From contig NZ_LQQA01000032.1 of NCBI RefSeq assembly GCF_002101965.1, positions 124,001 to 188,000 on the forward strand: DNA of 64,000 nt, written 5' to 3'. This document shows positions 33,045 to 40,569 of this stretch, one piece after another. The notes under the pieces were generated by a model, which worked only from the letters and a program-made list of their open reading frames with translations, made no database searches and was not told the origin of the DNA. The DNA is from Mycolicibacterium wolinskyi (lineage in GTDB: Bacteria > Actinomycetota > Actinomycetes > Mycobacteriales > Mycobacteriaceae). Each line of letters starts with the position of its first letter. Position 1 is the stretch's first letter. Made by a program: the position numbers and the translations under genes.

Positions 33045-33962
33045 TCAGTGCGCTTTTACGCGGCCAGGTAGAGCGACGAAGACGTCGTCGAGCACGCGTG
33101 GCCGCCCGGCCCGCTCGGCGGTTCTGCGCGAGGCCGGATTGTGGCGGTCGATGGTTCCGACAAGCATCTGGCTGCGGTCGGTGGCAACGTATGCGGCCCA
33201 GGCCGTTTGGGCCGACACCGCGTAGCCGTGGCCGCAGTGCTCCGCGCTGATGACTTCTTCGTTGATCACGTCGCCGTCCAGCCAGCCGACCGCGCCGGGC
33301 ACGATGGCGATGGCTCCGACGATCTCGTCGCGCACTTCGATGGCACGTAACCGTCCGTCCTCGTGCCACTGTCGTATGTCGGCCGGATCGGCGGGGGTGA
33401 TGTTGTGCGCCAACGCGGGCTGGGCGTCCGCGAGGTGCTCGTAGCGGTGGCTGACGAGATCGGCGGCCTGCTGCGCGTCGGTGAACGGATGCAACCGGAC
33501 CCGGCCGTCGCACGCCGTCATGTCACGGTGGCGGGCGGCGTGGATGCTGACGTCGAGCACCACACCGGGCCCGGTGATACGGCCCGGCCGCGCCCGCAAC
33601 CGCAGATAGCCAGGCACGAACGCCGTCCATTCCGCTCGTACGCAATCAGCCAGTGCCGCAACGTCATCGAAGCTGTGCGCCACCACTTCGACGAATGGCC
33701 GCGCGAGATCACGGCAGTAGAACCGGATGCCGCCGATCAGATCGCCGCGACCCGTGCGCAGATGGCGATGCGCGTAATCGGCAGGCCGGATCCCCGGCAA
33801 GGTGATGTGGTCGGAGAACGTGCGGGCGAACTGGAGGTCGTCGATCCGCGCCGTCTGTTCGGCGAGCCAGGCACCCACCATTCGGACGCCGCGCTCGCCG
33901 AACAGCGACGTGGCGATGTCGATTTGATCGGACAGCGAAGGCCATGCGACGGGATCGTCCAC
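33045..33962 (-). CDS. GNAT-domain protein with unusual N-terminal half
   Basis: A 305-residue protein. The C-terminal half is a GNAT acetyltransferase: RLRAIEVRDEIVGAIAIVPGAV, NEEVISAEHCGHGYAVSAQTAWAAYVA (acetyl-CoA loop variant) and MLVGTIDRHNPASRRTAERAGRPRVLDDVFVAL. The N-terminal half (1-165) has no family that I recognise, though HSFDDVAALADCVRAEWTAFVPGYLRLRARPG looks like a second degenerate GNAT fold. The substrate is unknown. It is followed on the same strand by the EamA transporter with 187 nt between, occupied by a promoter and a riboswitch-like leader. Confidence 0.7.
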   Translation of the reverse strand: MDDPVAWPSLSDQIDIATSLFGERGVRMVGAWLAEQTARIDDLQFARTFSDHITLPGIRPADYAHRHLRTGRGDLIGGIRFYCRDLARPFVEVVAHSFDDVAALADCVRAEWTAFVPGYLRLRARPGRITGPGVVLDVSIHAARHRDMTACDGRVRLHPFTDAQQAADLVSHRYEHLADAQPALAHNITPADPADIRQWHEDGRLRAIEVRDEIVGAIAIVPGAVGWLDGDVINEEVISAEHCGHGYAVSAQTAWAAYVATDRSQMLVGTIDRHNPASRRTAERAGRPRVLDDVFVALPGRVKAH

Positions 33963-34034
33963 GTGCCACAGGATTCCCGCCGCAGCACGCCGCGTCCACT
34001 GATTTCTGCGGTCGTCAGTCCACCGTCAAACCGG

Positions 34035-34787
34035 TCAGCGCACCTGCGCGCGGCCCCGGTCGATCACGGCCGCGCGATTGGCCGCGATGTCGTCGCCGGT
34101 CGCCGTCGCCATCCACTCGCGGGCCGAGGCGGCCTCGATCCACAGGCCCTGGTTCGTCTGGGATTCGTCGATGCGGTGATAGGACCCGAGCAGGGCACGA
34201 ACCGCGGCCTGGTTGTTGCCGACGATCGCCGCCGCGACACGGCGTGCGGCGGGCAGCAGCTCGTCGTGCGCGACGACCTCGGTGACGAGACCGGCGCGCA
34301 GCGCGTCCGCGGCCGAGAGGTAGTCGCCGGTCAGGCTCATCCGCCGGGCCAGGCCGACGCCGACCTTCTGCGGCAGCCGCACGCTCAGGCCCCAGGTCGG
34401 CAGCAGCCCCACGCGGGCATGGGTGTCGGCGAACCGCGCCTGCTCCGAGGCGATCAGGATGTCGCAGTACAGGGCGAGCTCAAGGCCTCCGGTGACCGCG
34501 GCACCGTTGATGGCGCCGATCACGGGTTTGGTCATCGCCGGCCACTTCGGGGAGATGTCGGGCAGCTCGGTGGTGTCGCCCAGTTCCTTGAGATCCAGCC
34601 CCGCGCAGAACACCGGGTCGGCGCCCGTGACGATGACGACGTCGACGTCATCGTCGGCCTGCGCGTCGCGCAGCGCGCCGTAGAAGGCGGTGCGCAGCTC
34701 CGCCGAGAGCGCGTTGCGGGACTGCGGCCGGTTGAGCGTCAGGGTGCGGACCCGGTCGGTGGTGTCGATGAGCAGCGTGTCGGTCAT
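34035..34787 (-). CDS. enoyl-CoA hydratase/isomerase (EchA16-like)
   Basis: A 250-residue crotonase-fold enzyme. It has LTLNRPQSRNALSAELR, the oxyanion-hole segment VFCAGLDLKELGD and the second oxyanion/active-site region INGAAVTGGLELALYCDILIASEQARFADTHARVGLLPTWG with the glutamates expected in hydratases. Position corresponds to echA16 (Rv2831) in M. tuberculosis. The acyl chain specificity is not readable. It has a leaderless start: TAGGTT at 34799-34794, 6 nt, then ATG 34787. The divergent DUF2277 gene shares the same 22 bp. Confidence 0.9.
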   Translation of the reverse strand: MTDTLLIDTTDRVRTLTLNRPQSRNALSAELRTAFYGALRDAQADDDVDVVIVTGADPVFCAGLDLKELGDTTELPDISPKWPAMTKPVIGAINGAAVTGGLELALYCDILIASEQARFADTHARVGLLPTWGLSVRLPQKVGVGLARRMSLTGDYLSAADALRAGLVTEVVAHDELLPAARRVAAAIVGNNQAAVRALLGSYHRIDESQTNQGLWIEAASAREWMATATGDDIAANRAAVIDRGRAQVR

Positions 34788-34809
34788 GAGGTCAACCTAT
34801 CGTGGGGGT
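34788..34809. promoter_or_regulatory. 22 bp divergent leaderless promoter pair
   Basis: Plus strand -10 TATCGT at 34798-34803 with GGGGGT before ATG 34810. Minus strand -10 TAGGTT at 34799-34794 with 6 nt before ATG 34787. The two hexamers overlap by two base pairs, and both -35 regions lie inside the opposing coding sequences. Confidence 0.65.
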
Positions 34810-35076
34810 ATGTGCCGGAACATCACCGAGCTACGCGGGCTCGAACCCGCCGCCACCGCTGAAGAAATCGAAGCCGCCGCGCGTCAATACGTCCGCAAGG
34901 TCAGCGGCATCACGAGGCCGACCGGAGCGAACATCGAGGCGTTCGAAGCCGCGGTCGCCGAGGTCACCGCCACCACGACGCGCCTGCTGGACGGTCTGGC
35001 GCCGCGGCGTCAACCGCCCAAGACCATCCCACCGCTGCGTCGTCCAGAGGTCCGCGCGCGGCTCGCGGCGAAGTGA
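34810..35076 (+). CDS. DUF2277 family protein
   Basis: An 88-residue protein of DUF2277: MCRNITELRGLEPAATAEEIEAAARQYVRKVSG is the conserved N-terminal block. It is small, charged and helical, with a basic tail (RRQPPKTIPPLRRPEVRARLAAK), and no membrane segment. The function is not known. An upstream in-frame extension to 34690 would overlap the opposing echA16-like gene and has no homology, and the -10 box supports ATG 34810 as +1. Its stop overlaps the GTG of the DUF1802 gene (35073), so the two are translated together. Confidence 0.82.
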   Translation: MCRNITELRGLEPAATAEEIEAAARQYVRKVSGITRPTGANIEAFEAAVAEVTATTTRLLDGLAPRRQPPKTIPPLRRPEVRARLAAK

Positions 35077-35636
35077 CCGCACCAGCGGGCACGCAGACCG
35101 CGCTCAAGGAGTGGAGCGCGGCCGTACACGCGCTGCTCGACGGGCGCCAGACCGTGCTGCTGCGCAAGGGCGGCATCCATGAGAAGCGATTCGAGGTCAA
35201 CGCGTCCCGATTCGTGTTCTTCCCGACGATCGCGCACAGCCATGCCGAGCGGGTGCGGCCCGAGCACGCCGATCTGCTCGCCGCCGCGGCCTGTGACAGC
35301 ACCGAGGATGCGGTGACGATACGGGCCGGCGCGAAAGTGGTTGGCGCCGTTGAGGTCAACCGGCCGGATGCGGTCGATGAACTGGCCGGTCTGCATATCT
35401 GGACGGCGGAATCCGTGCGGGCCGACCGGCTGGATTTCCGCCCCAAACACCGGCTCACGGTGCTCGTGGTGCAGGTGAGCCCGCTCATCGCGCCGGTCCG
35501 GCTGATCCGCACCCCCGACTACGCGGGATGCAAGAGCTGGGTCGAGCTTCCGGTTCAGGCCGAGTGGGGGACACCCGTGCACGACGACGCGACACTGGCG
35601 GACATCGCCGAGCGCGTGCGCACCTCAGTCGGCTGA
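35073..35636 (+). CDS. DUF1802 family protein
   Basis: A 187-residue cytosolic protein of DUF1802 (LKEWSAAVHALLDGRQTVLLRKGGIHEKRFEVNASRFVFFPTIAHSH, then WTAESVRADRLDFRPKHRLTVLVVQV and YAGCKSWVELP). The family has no established biochemical role that I know of. GTG 35073 overlaps the DUF2277 stop by 4 nt. The 3' end overlaps the convergent CocE-type hydrolase gene by 12 nt. Confidence 0.82.
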   Translation: MTAPAGTQTALKEWSAAVHALLDGRQTVLLRKGGIHEKRFEVNASRFVFFPTIAHSHAERVRPEHADLLAAAACDSTEDAVTIRAGAKVVGAVEVNRPDAVDELAGLHIWTAESVRADRLDFRPKHRLTVLVVQVSPLIAPVRLIRTPDYAGCKSWVELPVQAEWGTPVHDDATLADIAERVRTSVG

Positions 35637-37268
35637 CGGCGGCTGCGGACCGGCGGGCAACAGCAGACGCGAGACCCCGCCGTCCCCGTGATGCACGGTG
35701 TGGCGGGCCCGGGCCAGTCGTGAGCCCGAGATCTGGGGCTCACCGGTGCCGAGATTGCGGGCGAACTGGGGGTGCGAGCCACCCGCCACCAGGAGGCGGA
35801 TCCGCGAGCCCGCCGCGAAACGGTGTGCCACGGCGTCGAGTTCGAGCCGTATCGTCCCGGACTGCTCCGTGCGTCTGCGGAACGCGTCGGTGACGTTGCG
35901 GGAGCGGCCCTTGGCGTCGACCTCGCTGACCCGGACGAACACGTCGTTGTTTGGGTTGTCGCAGCTGTGGGCGAGTTCGACGACCGGCGTGCCCACGACA
36001 TACAGATCGGCCGGTAACGGGTCCCCGGTGAACGTCACCACATCGCTGCGCTGCGCGAGCGACGTGTCGTCCCGGTAGCCGCCCTGCCGGGCCAGCTGGC
36101 GGCCGCCGACGGCCGGAGTCGGGCGCGCCGGGTGATAGGTGAACGACGACGGCGGCCCGGTGGGTGCGGGCGGCGTGTCGGTGAGCCGCCCGGTGGGCTG
36201 CAGGAACAGTTGCCGCTCCGGCATGACGGGAGGCCACTCGGGTAGCTCGACCCAGCCGTCCCCGTTGACGTGGATCCGGACCGGGCTGCGCCGCGAGCTC
36301 GGGCGCCCGGCCAGGTGCGTGCCGAGCCAGTCTAGTGACTCGGCCAGCACGGTCGGCGCGCCCTTGGTCATCAACTGCCCGTGCGTCCACGACCCGACCG
36401 TCAGCGCGACGGGCACGCCGCGCCGGTGCAACTGGGTGTACTGCTCCAGCGTCTGGTCCAAGAACAGGTCCTGCCACCCGCTCAGCAGCAGGATCGGCAC
36501 ATCGACGTGCTCCAGCGCCTCGTCGAATCTCAGCAGTTTCCAGAACGGGTCGTCGCGTTCGGGATGCTCGAGCCACGATTCGAACCACGGCGCGCCGCTG
36601 CCGAGCAGCTGCCGCCCGGCCGCACCCATGGGCAGGCCACTGGCCGCGCGCGCAAGTTCACGGGGCCCACGTAGTTCCCTCGTGAGGGCCGCGAGCAGGC
36701 CGGGCTCCTCCTGGCGGGCGACCATCGCGCTCCAACCGAGGAAATCGTTGAGGGTGAACGAGCCGGTGCCCCACGCCGACTGGCTGAAGTCGTGCGGGCC
36801 GACCGTGATGACGGCCGCCTTCATCTCCGGTGGGGGATCGGCCAGCAACGCCCACTGCGTGAAGCCGAGGTAGGAGATCCCGACGGTCGCGAAGGAGCCC
36901 GTGAACCACGGCTGTACGCGCAGCCAGTCGACCGTGTCGGCGCCGTCGTCCATCTCGTGGACCATCGGCGTGAACTCACCACCCGAGCCGAACGTCCCAC
37001 GCACGCTCTGCAACACCACGTGGTAGCCGCGCGCGGCATACACCTCGGCGAACAGCGTGGAGAACGGGAACCGGCGGCCGTACGGTCCGCGCACCAGCAA
37101 GGTGCCCGCCTGCCGGTCGGTGTCGGGCGCGTAGTGGTCGGCGATCAGTTCGACGCCGTCACGCATCGGGACCCGCAGTCCGTGCTCGACGGTGTGGCCG
37201 GTTTCGTGGGGCGGAAGCCCCAGCAGACGGCTGATGGTCTGGCCGGTGAACCTGCGGAATCTGGTCAC
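35625..37268 (-). CDS. CocE/NonD family hydrolase (X-Pro dipeptidyl-peptidase-like)
   Basis: A 547-residue hydrolase. The alpha/beta domain has VPMRDGVELIADHYAPD, the RGPYGRR segment and a nucleophile elbow GISYLG with Ser132. A helical cap follows, and the C-terminal jelly-roll PepX_C domain runs from about residue 345 (SFTYHPARPTPAVGG to RIRLLVAGGSHPQFARNLGTGEP). The family cleaves esters or proline peptides; no substrate can be assigned. It corresponds to Rv2800. GTG 37268 is preceded by TAATCT (37280-37275) and 6 nt, a leaderless arrangement. Confidence 0.88.
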   Translation of the reverse strand: MTRFRRFTGQTISRLLGLPPHETGHTVEHGLRVPMRDGVELIADHYAPDTDRQAGTLLVRGPYGRRFPFSTLFAEVYAARGYHVVLQSVRGTFGSGGEFTPMVHEMDDGADTVDWLRVQPWFTGSFATVGISYLGFTQWALLADPPPEMKAAVITVGPHDFSQSAWGTGSFTLNDFLGWSAMVARQEEPGLLAALTRELRGPRELARAASGLPMGAAGRQLLGSGAPWFESWLEHPERDDPFWKLLRFDEALEHVDVPILLLSGWQDLFLDQTLEQYTQLHRRGVPVALTVGSWTHGQLMTKGAPTVLAESLDWLGTHLAGRPSSRRSPVRIHVNGDGWVELPEWPPVMPERQLFLQPTGRLTDTPPAPTGPPSSFTYHPARPTPAVGGRQLARQGGYRDDTSLAQRSDVVTFTGDPLPADLYVVGTPVVELAHSCDNPNNDVFVRVSEVDAKGRSRNVTDAFRRRTEQSGTIRLELDAVAHRFAAGSRIRLLVAGGSHPQFARNLGTGEPQISGSRLARARHTVHHGDGGVSRLLLPAGPQPPSAD

Positions 37269-37284
37269 CGCACCAGATTACGGA

Positions 37285-37869
37285 TCAGAACTTGTAGTAC
37301 GGCGCGAGCTCGTGGGCGCGCTGCAGGTTGACCTGCAGGCAGTCGGGATCGGGCTCGGAGTAGATCGGCGAGTAGAAGAGCGACTGCTGGATGACGCCGT
37401 AGCTGGTCTTGAACGCCACCATGCAGGTGATCCACCAGCGGTCGTTCCAGTCGGTGGGCTTCATGATCCAGTACTGCGCGGCGCGATGTCCGTCGATGTC
37501 GAGCTCGAGCGCGTCGGGCGGGATCGTCGCCTCGTAGGTGCGCCACACGAACGCCTCGACGGCCATCTGGTAGTTGCCCGCGTCGTACTTGCAGCGCAGG
37601 CTGTCCTCCGGGGTCGGCGGCGTGAACGCCAGGCCGATTCGCTGGACGGCGTCGAGCGGGATGTCGCGGCACGGATCGAACGGGGACGGGTCTGTGGTCT
37701 CGATCACCGGCCATTTGATGGTCGTCGACACGTTGGTCATCGGCAGGTCGGTCGACTCCAGCTGCAGGACCCCGCCCTGCGAGCCCGCCGACGGCCCGGT
37801 CTGGCATACCAGGATCACCGCCGCAACCAGCGCAGACAAAGCCGACAGCAGGCGCAACCTGGCGGCCAT
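37285..37869 (-). CDS. DUF3558-like exported protein (Rv2799-like)
   Basis: A 194-residue exported protein. The signal sequence MAARLRLLSALSALVAAVILVCQTGPSAG has no clear lipobox, so it is either secreted or retained by its N-terminal helix. The mature part carries the DUF3558-type pattern FDPCRDIPLDAVQRIGL followed by LRCKYD, with further cysteines near ITCMVAF and PDCLQV that could form disulfides. Function unknown. ATG 37869 with AGGGGG upstream is preferred over GTG 37872. A KstR-like palindrome lies about 85 nt upstream. Confidence 0.75.
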   Translation of the reverse strand: MAARLRLLSALSALVAAVILVCQTGPSAGSQGGVLQLESTDLPMTNVSTTIKWPVIETTDPSPFDPCRDIPLDAVQRIGLAFTPPTPEDSLRCKYDAGNYQMAVEAFVWRTYEATIPPDALELDIDGHRAAQYWIMKPTDWNDRWWITCMVAFKTSYGVIQQSLFYSPIYSEPDPDCLQVNLQRAHELAPYYKF

Positions 37870-37953
37870 CACACCCCCTAGCAGACTCGGTGAATATTCG
37901 TCCCCGGCTTGCGGGGAGTGTAGCGGTCAGCCACAGCCCACTCGACCATAAAC

Positions 37954-37967
37954 GAGAACATGTTCTA
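37954..37967. promoter_or_regulatory. KstR-like palindrome
   Basis: The dyad AGAACATGTTCT at 37955-37966 fits the KstR consensus TNNAACNNGTTNNA except for G in place of the first T. KstR represses cholesterol-catabolism genes in mycobacteria. It lies between the DUF3558-like gene (start 37869, minus) and pptH (38028, plus), closer in layout to the former's promoter. One-site evidence only. Confidence 0.5.
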
Positions 37968-37999
37968 GTTGCGAGGGCCTTCGCCGCGCGGTGCGCAGT

Positions 38000-38005
38000 T
38001 AGGCT
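38000..38005 (+). promoter_or_regulatory. -10 box upstream of pptH
   Basis: TAGGCT at 38000-38005, the same hexamer found before ribF and dapB. It predicts a start near 38012 and a leader of about 16 nt before GTG 38028. Confidence 0.5.
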
Positions 38006-38027
38006 GGTCGGTTGTGGTGGTGCAACT

Positions 38028-38990
38028 GTGGTGACGGACCAGGAGTCGCGGGACCGGCAGCCGGTGCTGTGGGCGATCAGCGACCTGCATACCGGACACA
38101 CCGGCAACAAGCCGGTCACGGAGTCGCTGTATCCGGCCTCGCCGGACGACTGGCTGATCGTCGCGGGCGATGTCGGTGAGCGCACCGACGAGATCCGCTG
38201 GGCGCTCGACCTGCTGCGCAAGCGGTTCGCCAAGGTCATCTGGGTGCCGGGAAACCACGAACTGTGGACCACCAACAAGGACCCGATGCAGATCTTCGGG
38301 CGCGCGCGCTACGACTATCTGGTCGACATGTGCGACCAGATGGGTGTCATCACGCCCGAGCACCCGTTCCCGGTGTGGACCGAACAGGGCGGTCCGGCCA
38401 CGATCGTGCCGATGTTCCTGCTCTACGACTACAGCTTCCTGCCGGAGGGTGCGTCGACCAAGGCCGAGGGGCTTGCCATCGCCAGGGAGCGCAACGTCGT
38501 CGGGACCGACGAGTTCCTGCTGTCGTGCGAGCCGTACGCCACGCGCGACGCCTGGTGCCGCGATCGGGTCACTCAGACGCGCAAGCGGCTCGAGGACCTG
38601 GACTGGATGACGCCGACCGTACTGGTCAATCATTTCCCCCTCGTGCGCGAACCATGCGACGCGATGTTCTATCCCGAGTTCTCGTTGTGGTGCGGCACGA
38701 CCGCGACCGCCGACTGGCACACGCGCTACAACGCGATCTGTTCGGTGTACGGCCACCTGCACATACCGCGCACCACGTGGTACGACGACGTCCGCTTCGA
38801 AGAGGTGTCGGTCGGCTATCCGCGAGAATGGCGGCGCCGCAAGCCGTATCGGTGGCTGCGCCAGATCCTTCCCGATCCCAAGTACGCGCCCGGGTATCTG
38901 AACGAGTTCGGTGGACACTTCGAGATCACGCCCGAGATGCGGGCCAACGCCAAGGCGATGCAGGACCGGATCAAGGCGCGGCGCGCATGA
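38028..38990 (+). CDS. pptH: phosphopantetheinyl hydrolase PptH (metallophosphoesterase)
   Basis: A 320-residue calcineurin-like metallophosphoesterase (Rv2795c homologue). Metal-binding motifs are ISDLHTGH, GDVGERTDE, PGNHELW, VNHFPL and YGHLHIPRT. In M. tuberculosis this protein removes 4'-phosphopantetheine from carrier proteins, opposing PptT. The start is GTG 38028 or GTG 38031 in tandem. Its stop overlaps the ATG of pptT by 4 nt, so the attaching and removing enzymes are made from one coupled message, which continues into truB. Confidence 0.9.
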   Translation: MVTDQESRDRQPVLWAISDLHTGHTGNKPVTESLYPASPDDWLIVAGDVGERTDEIRWALDLLRKRFAKVIWVPGNHELWTTNKDPMQIFGRARYDYLVDMCDQMGVITPEHPFPVWTEQGGPATIVPMFLLYDYSFLPEGASTKAEGLAIARERNVVGTDEFLLSCEPYATRDAWCRDRVTQTRKRLEDLDWMTPTVLVNHFPLVREPCDAMFYPEFSLWCGTTATADWHTRYNAICSVYGHLHIPRTTWYDDVRFEEVSVGYPREWRRRKPYRWLRQILPDPKYAPGYLNEFGGHFEITPEMRANAKAMQDRIKARRA

Positions 38991-39661
38991 CGGGAATGCT
39001 GTTGGCGCAGGTGCTGCCGGACGGCTCGGACACGGTGGCGTCGGCAGAGCTGTACGACGACCCACCCGGCCTGGCCCCGCTACCGGAGGAAGAGCCGCTC
39101 GTCGCGCGTTCGGTTGCCAAGCGGCGCAACGAATTCGTCACGGTGCGGTACTGCGCACGCCAGGCACTGGGGGAGTTGGGCATCGGTCCGGTCCCGATCC
39201 TCAAGGGCGACAAGGGCGAACCGTGCTGGCCGGACGGTGTCGTCGGCAGCCTCACGCACTGCAAGGGATTCCGCGGTGCGGTCGTCGGCCGTGCGGGTGA
39301 CGTCCGGTCGATCGGAATCGACGCCGAACCCCACGATGTGCTGCCCGACGGCGTGCTCGGCGCGATCACCCTGCCGGTCGAGCGCACCGAGCTGAGTACC
39401 ATGCCCGGCGATCTGCATTGGGACCGAATTCTGTTCTGCGCCAAAGAGGCAACGTACAAGGCATGGTACCCGCTCACACACCGCTGGCTCGGTTTCGAGG
39501 ATGCCCACATCACCTTTGCGGTGGACGATTCGGGTACCGCGGGCCGGTTTCGCTCCCAGATTTTGATCGATCCGGCCGCCGAGCACGGCCCGCCACTGAC
39601 CGCGCTCGACGGCCGTTGGTCGGTGCGCGACGGCGTGACGCTGACGGCGATCGTGCTGTGA
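38987..39661 (+). CDS. pptT: 4'-phosphopantetheinyl transferase PptT
   Basis: A 224-residue Sfp-type transferase that activates the type I polyketide synthases and non-ribosomal peptide synthetases for mycolic acid, lipid and siderophore synthesis. Motifs seen are GEPCWPDGVVGSLTHCKGFRGAVV, the magnesium-binding SIGIDAEP and CAKEATYKAWYPLT. ATG 38987 lies in the pptH stop (ATGA). Its own stop overlaps the truB GTG (39658), giving a tightly coupled trio. Confidence 0.95.
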   Translation: MTGMLLAQVLPDGSDTVASAELYDDPPGLAPLPEEEPLVARSVAKRRNEFVTVRYCARQALGELGIGPVPILKGDKGEPCWPDGVVGSLTHCKGFRGAVVGRAGDVRSIGIDAEPHDVLPDGVLGAITLPVERTELSTMPGDLHWDRILFCAKEATYKAWYPLTHRWLGFEDAHITFAVDDSGTAGRFRSQILIDPAAEHGPPLTALDGRWSVRDGVTLTAIVL

Positions 39662-40548
39662 CGGCGGTTCCCGAAGCGGGGCTGGTCATCGTCGACAAAC
39701 CCGCCGGCATGACGAGCCACGACGTGGTCGGCCGGTGCAGGCGACTGTTCGGCACCCGCAAGGTCGGGCATGCCGGCACCCTGGATCCGATGGCGACCGG
39801 CGTGCTGGTGATCGGCATCGAACGGGCCACCAAGATCCTCGGCCTGTTGACCGCCACCGATAAGTCGTACGCCGCGACGATCCGGTTCGGCCGCACCACC
39901 ACGACCGAAGACGCCGAAGGCGAAGTGGTCGAAGATGTTTCGGCCGCCGCAGTCACCGACGCGCAGATCGAGTCCGCGGTGGCCGCGCTGCGTGGCGACA
40001 TCGCGCAGGTGCCCTCGGCCGTGAGTGCCATCAAGGTCGGCGGGCAGCGCGCCTACAAGCTGGCCCGCGAGGGGCAGGCCGTCGAGCTGGCCGCGCGCCC
40101 GGTGCGCATCGACCGCTTCGAGGTGCTCGCCGTCCGGCGCGAGGGCGAGTTCGTCGATGTCGACGTCGAAGTGGACTGTTCGTCGGGCACCTACATCCGG
40201 GCGCTGGCCCGCGACGCCGGTGCGGCCCTTGGCGTCGGCGGGCACCTGACCGCCCTGCGGCGCACCAAGGTCGGCCGGTACGGCCTGGACGAGGCTCGCA
40301 CGCTCGAGGGGCTTGCCGAGCGGGCGCGGCTCAGCTATTCGCTCGACGAGGCTTGCTTGCTCGGGTTTCCGCGCCGCGACCTCACCGCGGACGAGGCCGA
40401 GGACACCCGGCACGGTCGGGCGCTGAAACCGGCGGGCATCGACGGCGTGTACGCCGCCACCGCACCCGACGGTCAGGTCATCGCGCTGCTACAGGACGGT
40501 TCGGCCCGCACCAAGAACGTCGTGGTACTGCGTCCCGCGACGCTGTAA
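39658..40548 (+). CDS. truB: tRNA pseudouridine-55 synthase
   Basis: A 296-residue enzyme that makes the T-loop pseudouridine of tRNAs. It starts GTG 39658 (TAVPEAGLVIVDKPAGMTSHD). The catalytic aspartate is Asp43 in GHAGTLDPMATGVL. YAATIRFGRTTTTEDAEG and CSSGTYIRALARDAG are further family blocks, and the C-terminus carries the actinobacterial TruB tail domain. It ends 21 nt from the convergent SfnB-type gene. Confidence 0.96.
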   Translation: MTAVPEAGLVIVDKPAGMTSHDVVGRCRRLFGTRKVGHAGTLDPMATGVLVIGIERATKILGLLTATDKSYAATIRFGRTTTTEDAEGEVVEDVSAAAVTDAQIESAVAALRGDIAQVPSAVSAIKVGGQRAYKLAREGQAVELAARPVRIDRFEVLAVRREGEFVDVDVEVDCSSGTYIRALARDAGAALGVGGHLTALRRTKVGRYGLDEARTLEGLAERARLSYSLDEACLLGFPRRDLTADEAEDTRHGRALKPAGIDGVYAATAPDGQVIALLQDGSARTKNVVVLRPATL

Positions 40549-40569
40549 GTCGGTTGCTCTAGGCGCGTT

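Noticed and set aside
33363..34862. 499-codon plus-strand frame over the GNAT and hydratase genes
   Set aside because: Antisense to two conserved genes and spans their junction; no homology.
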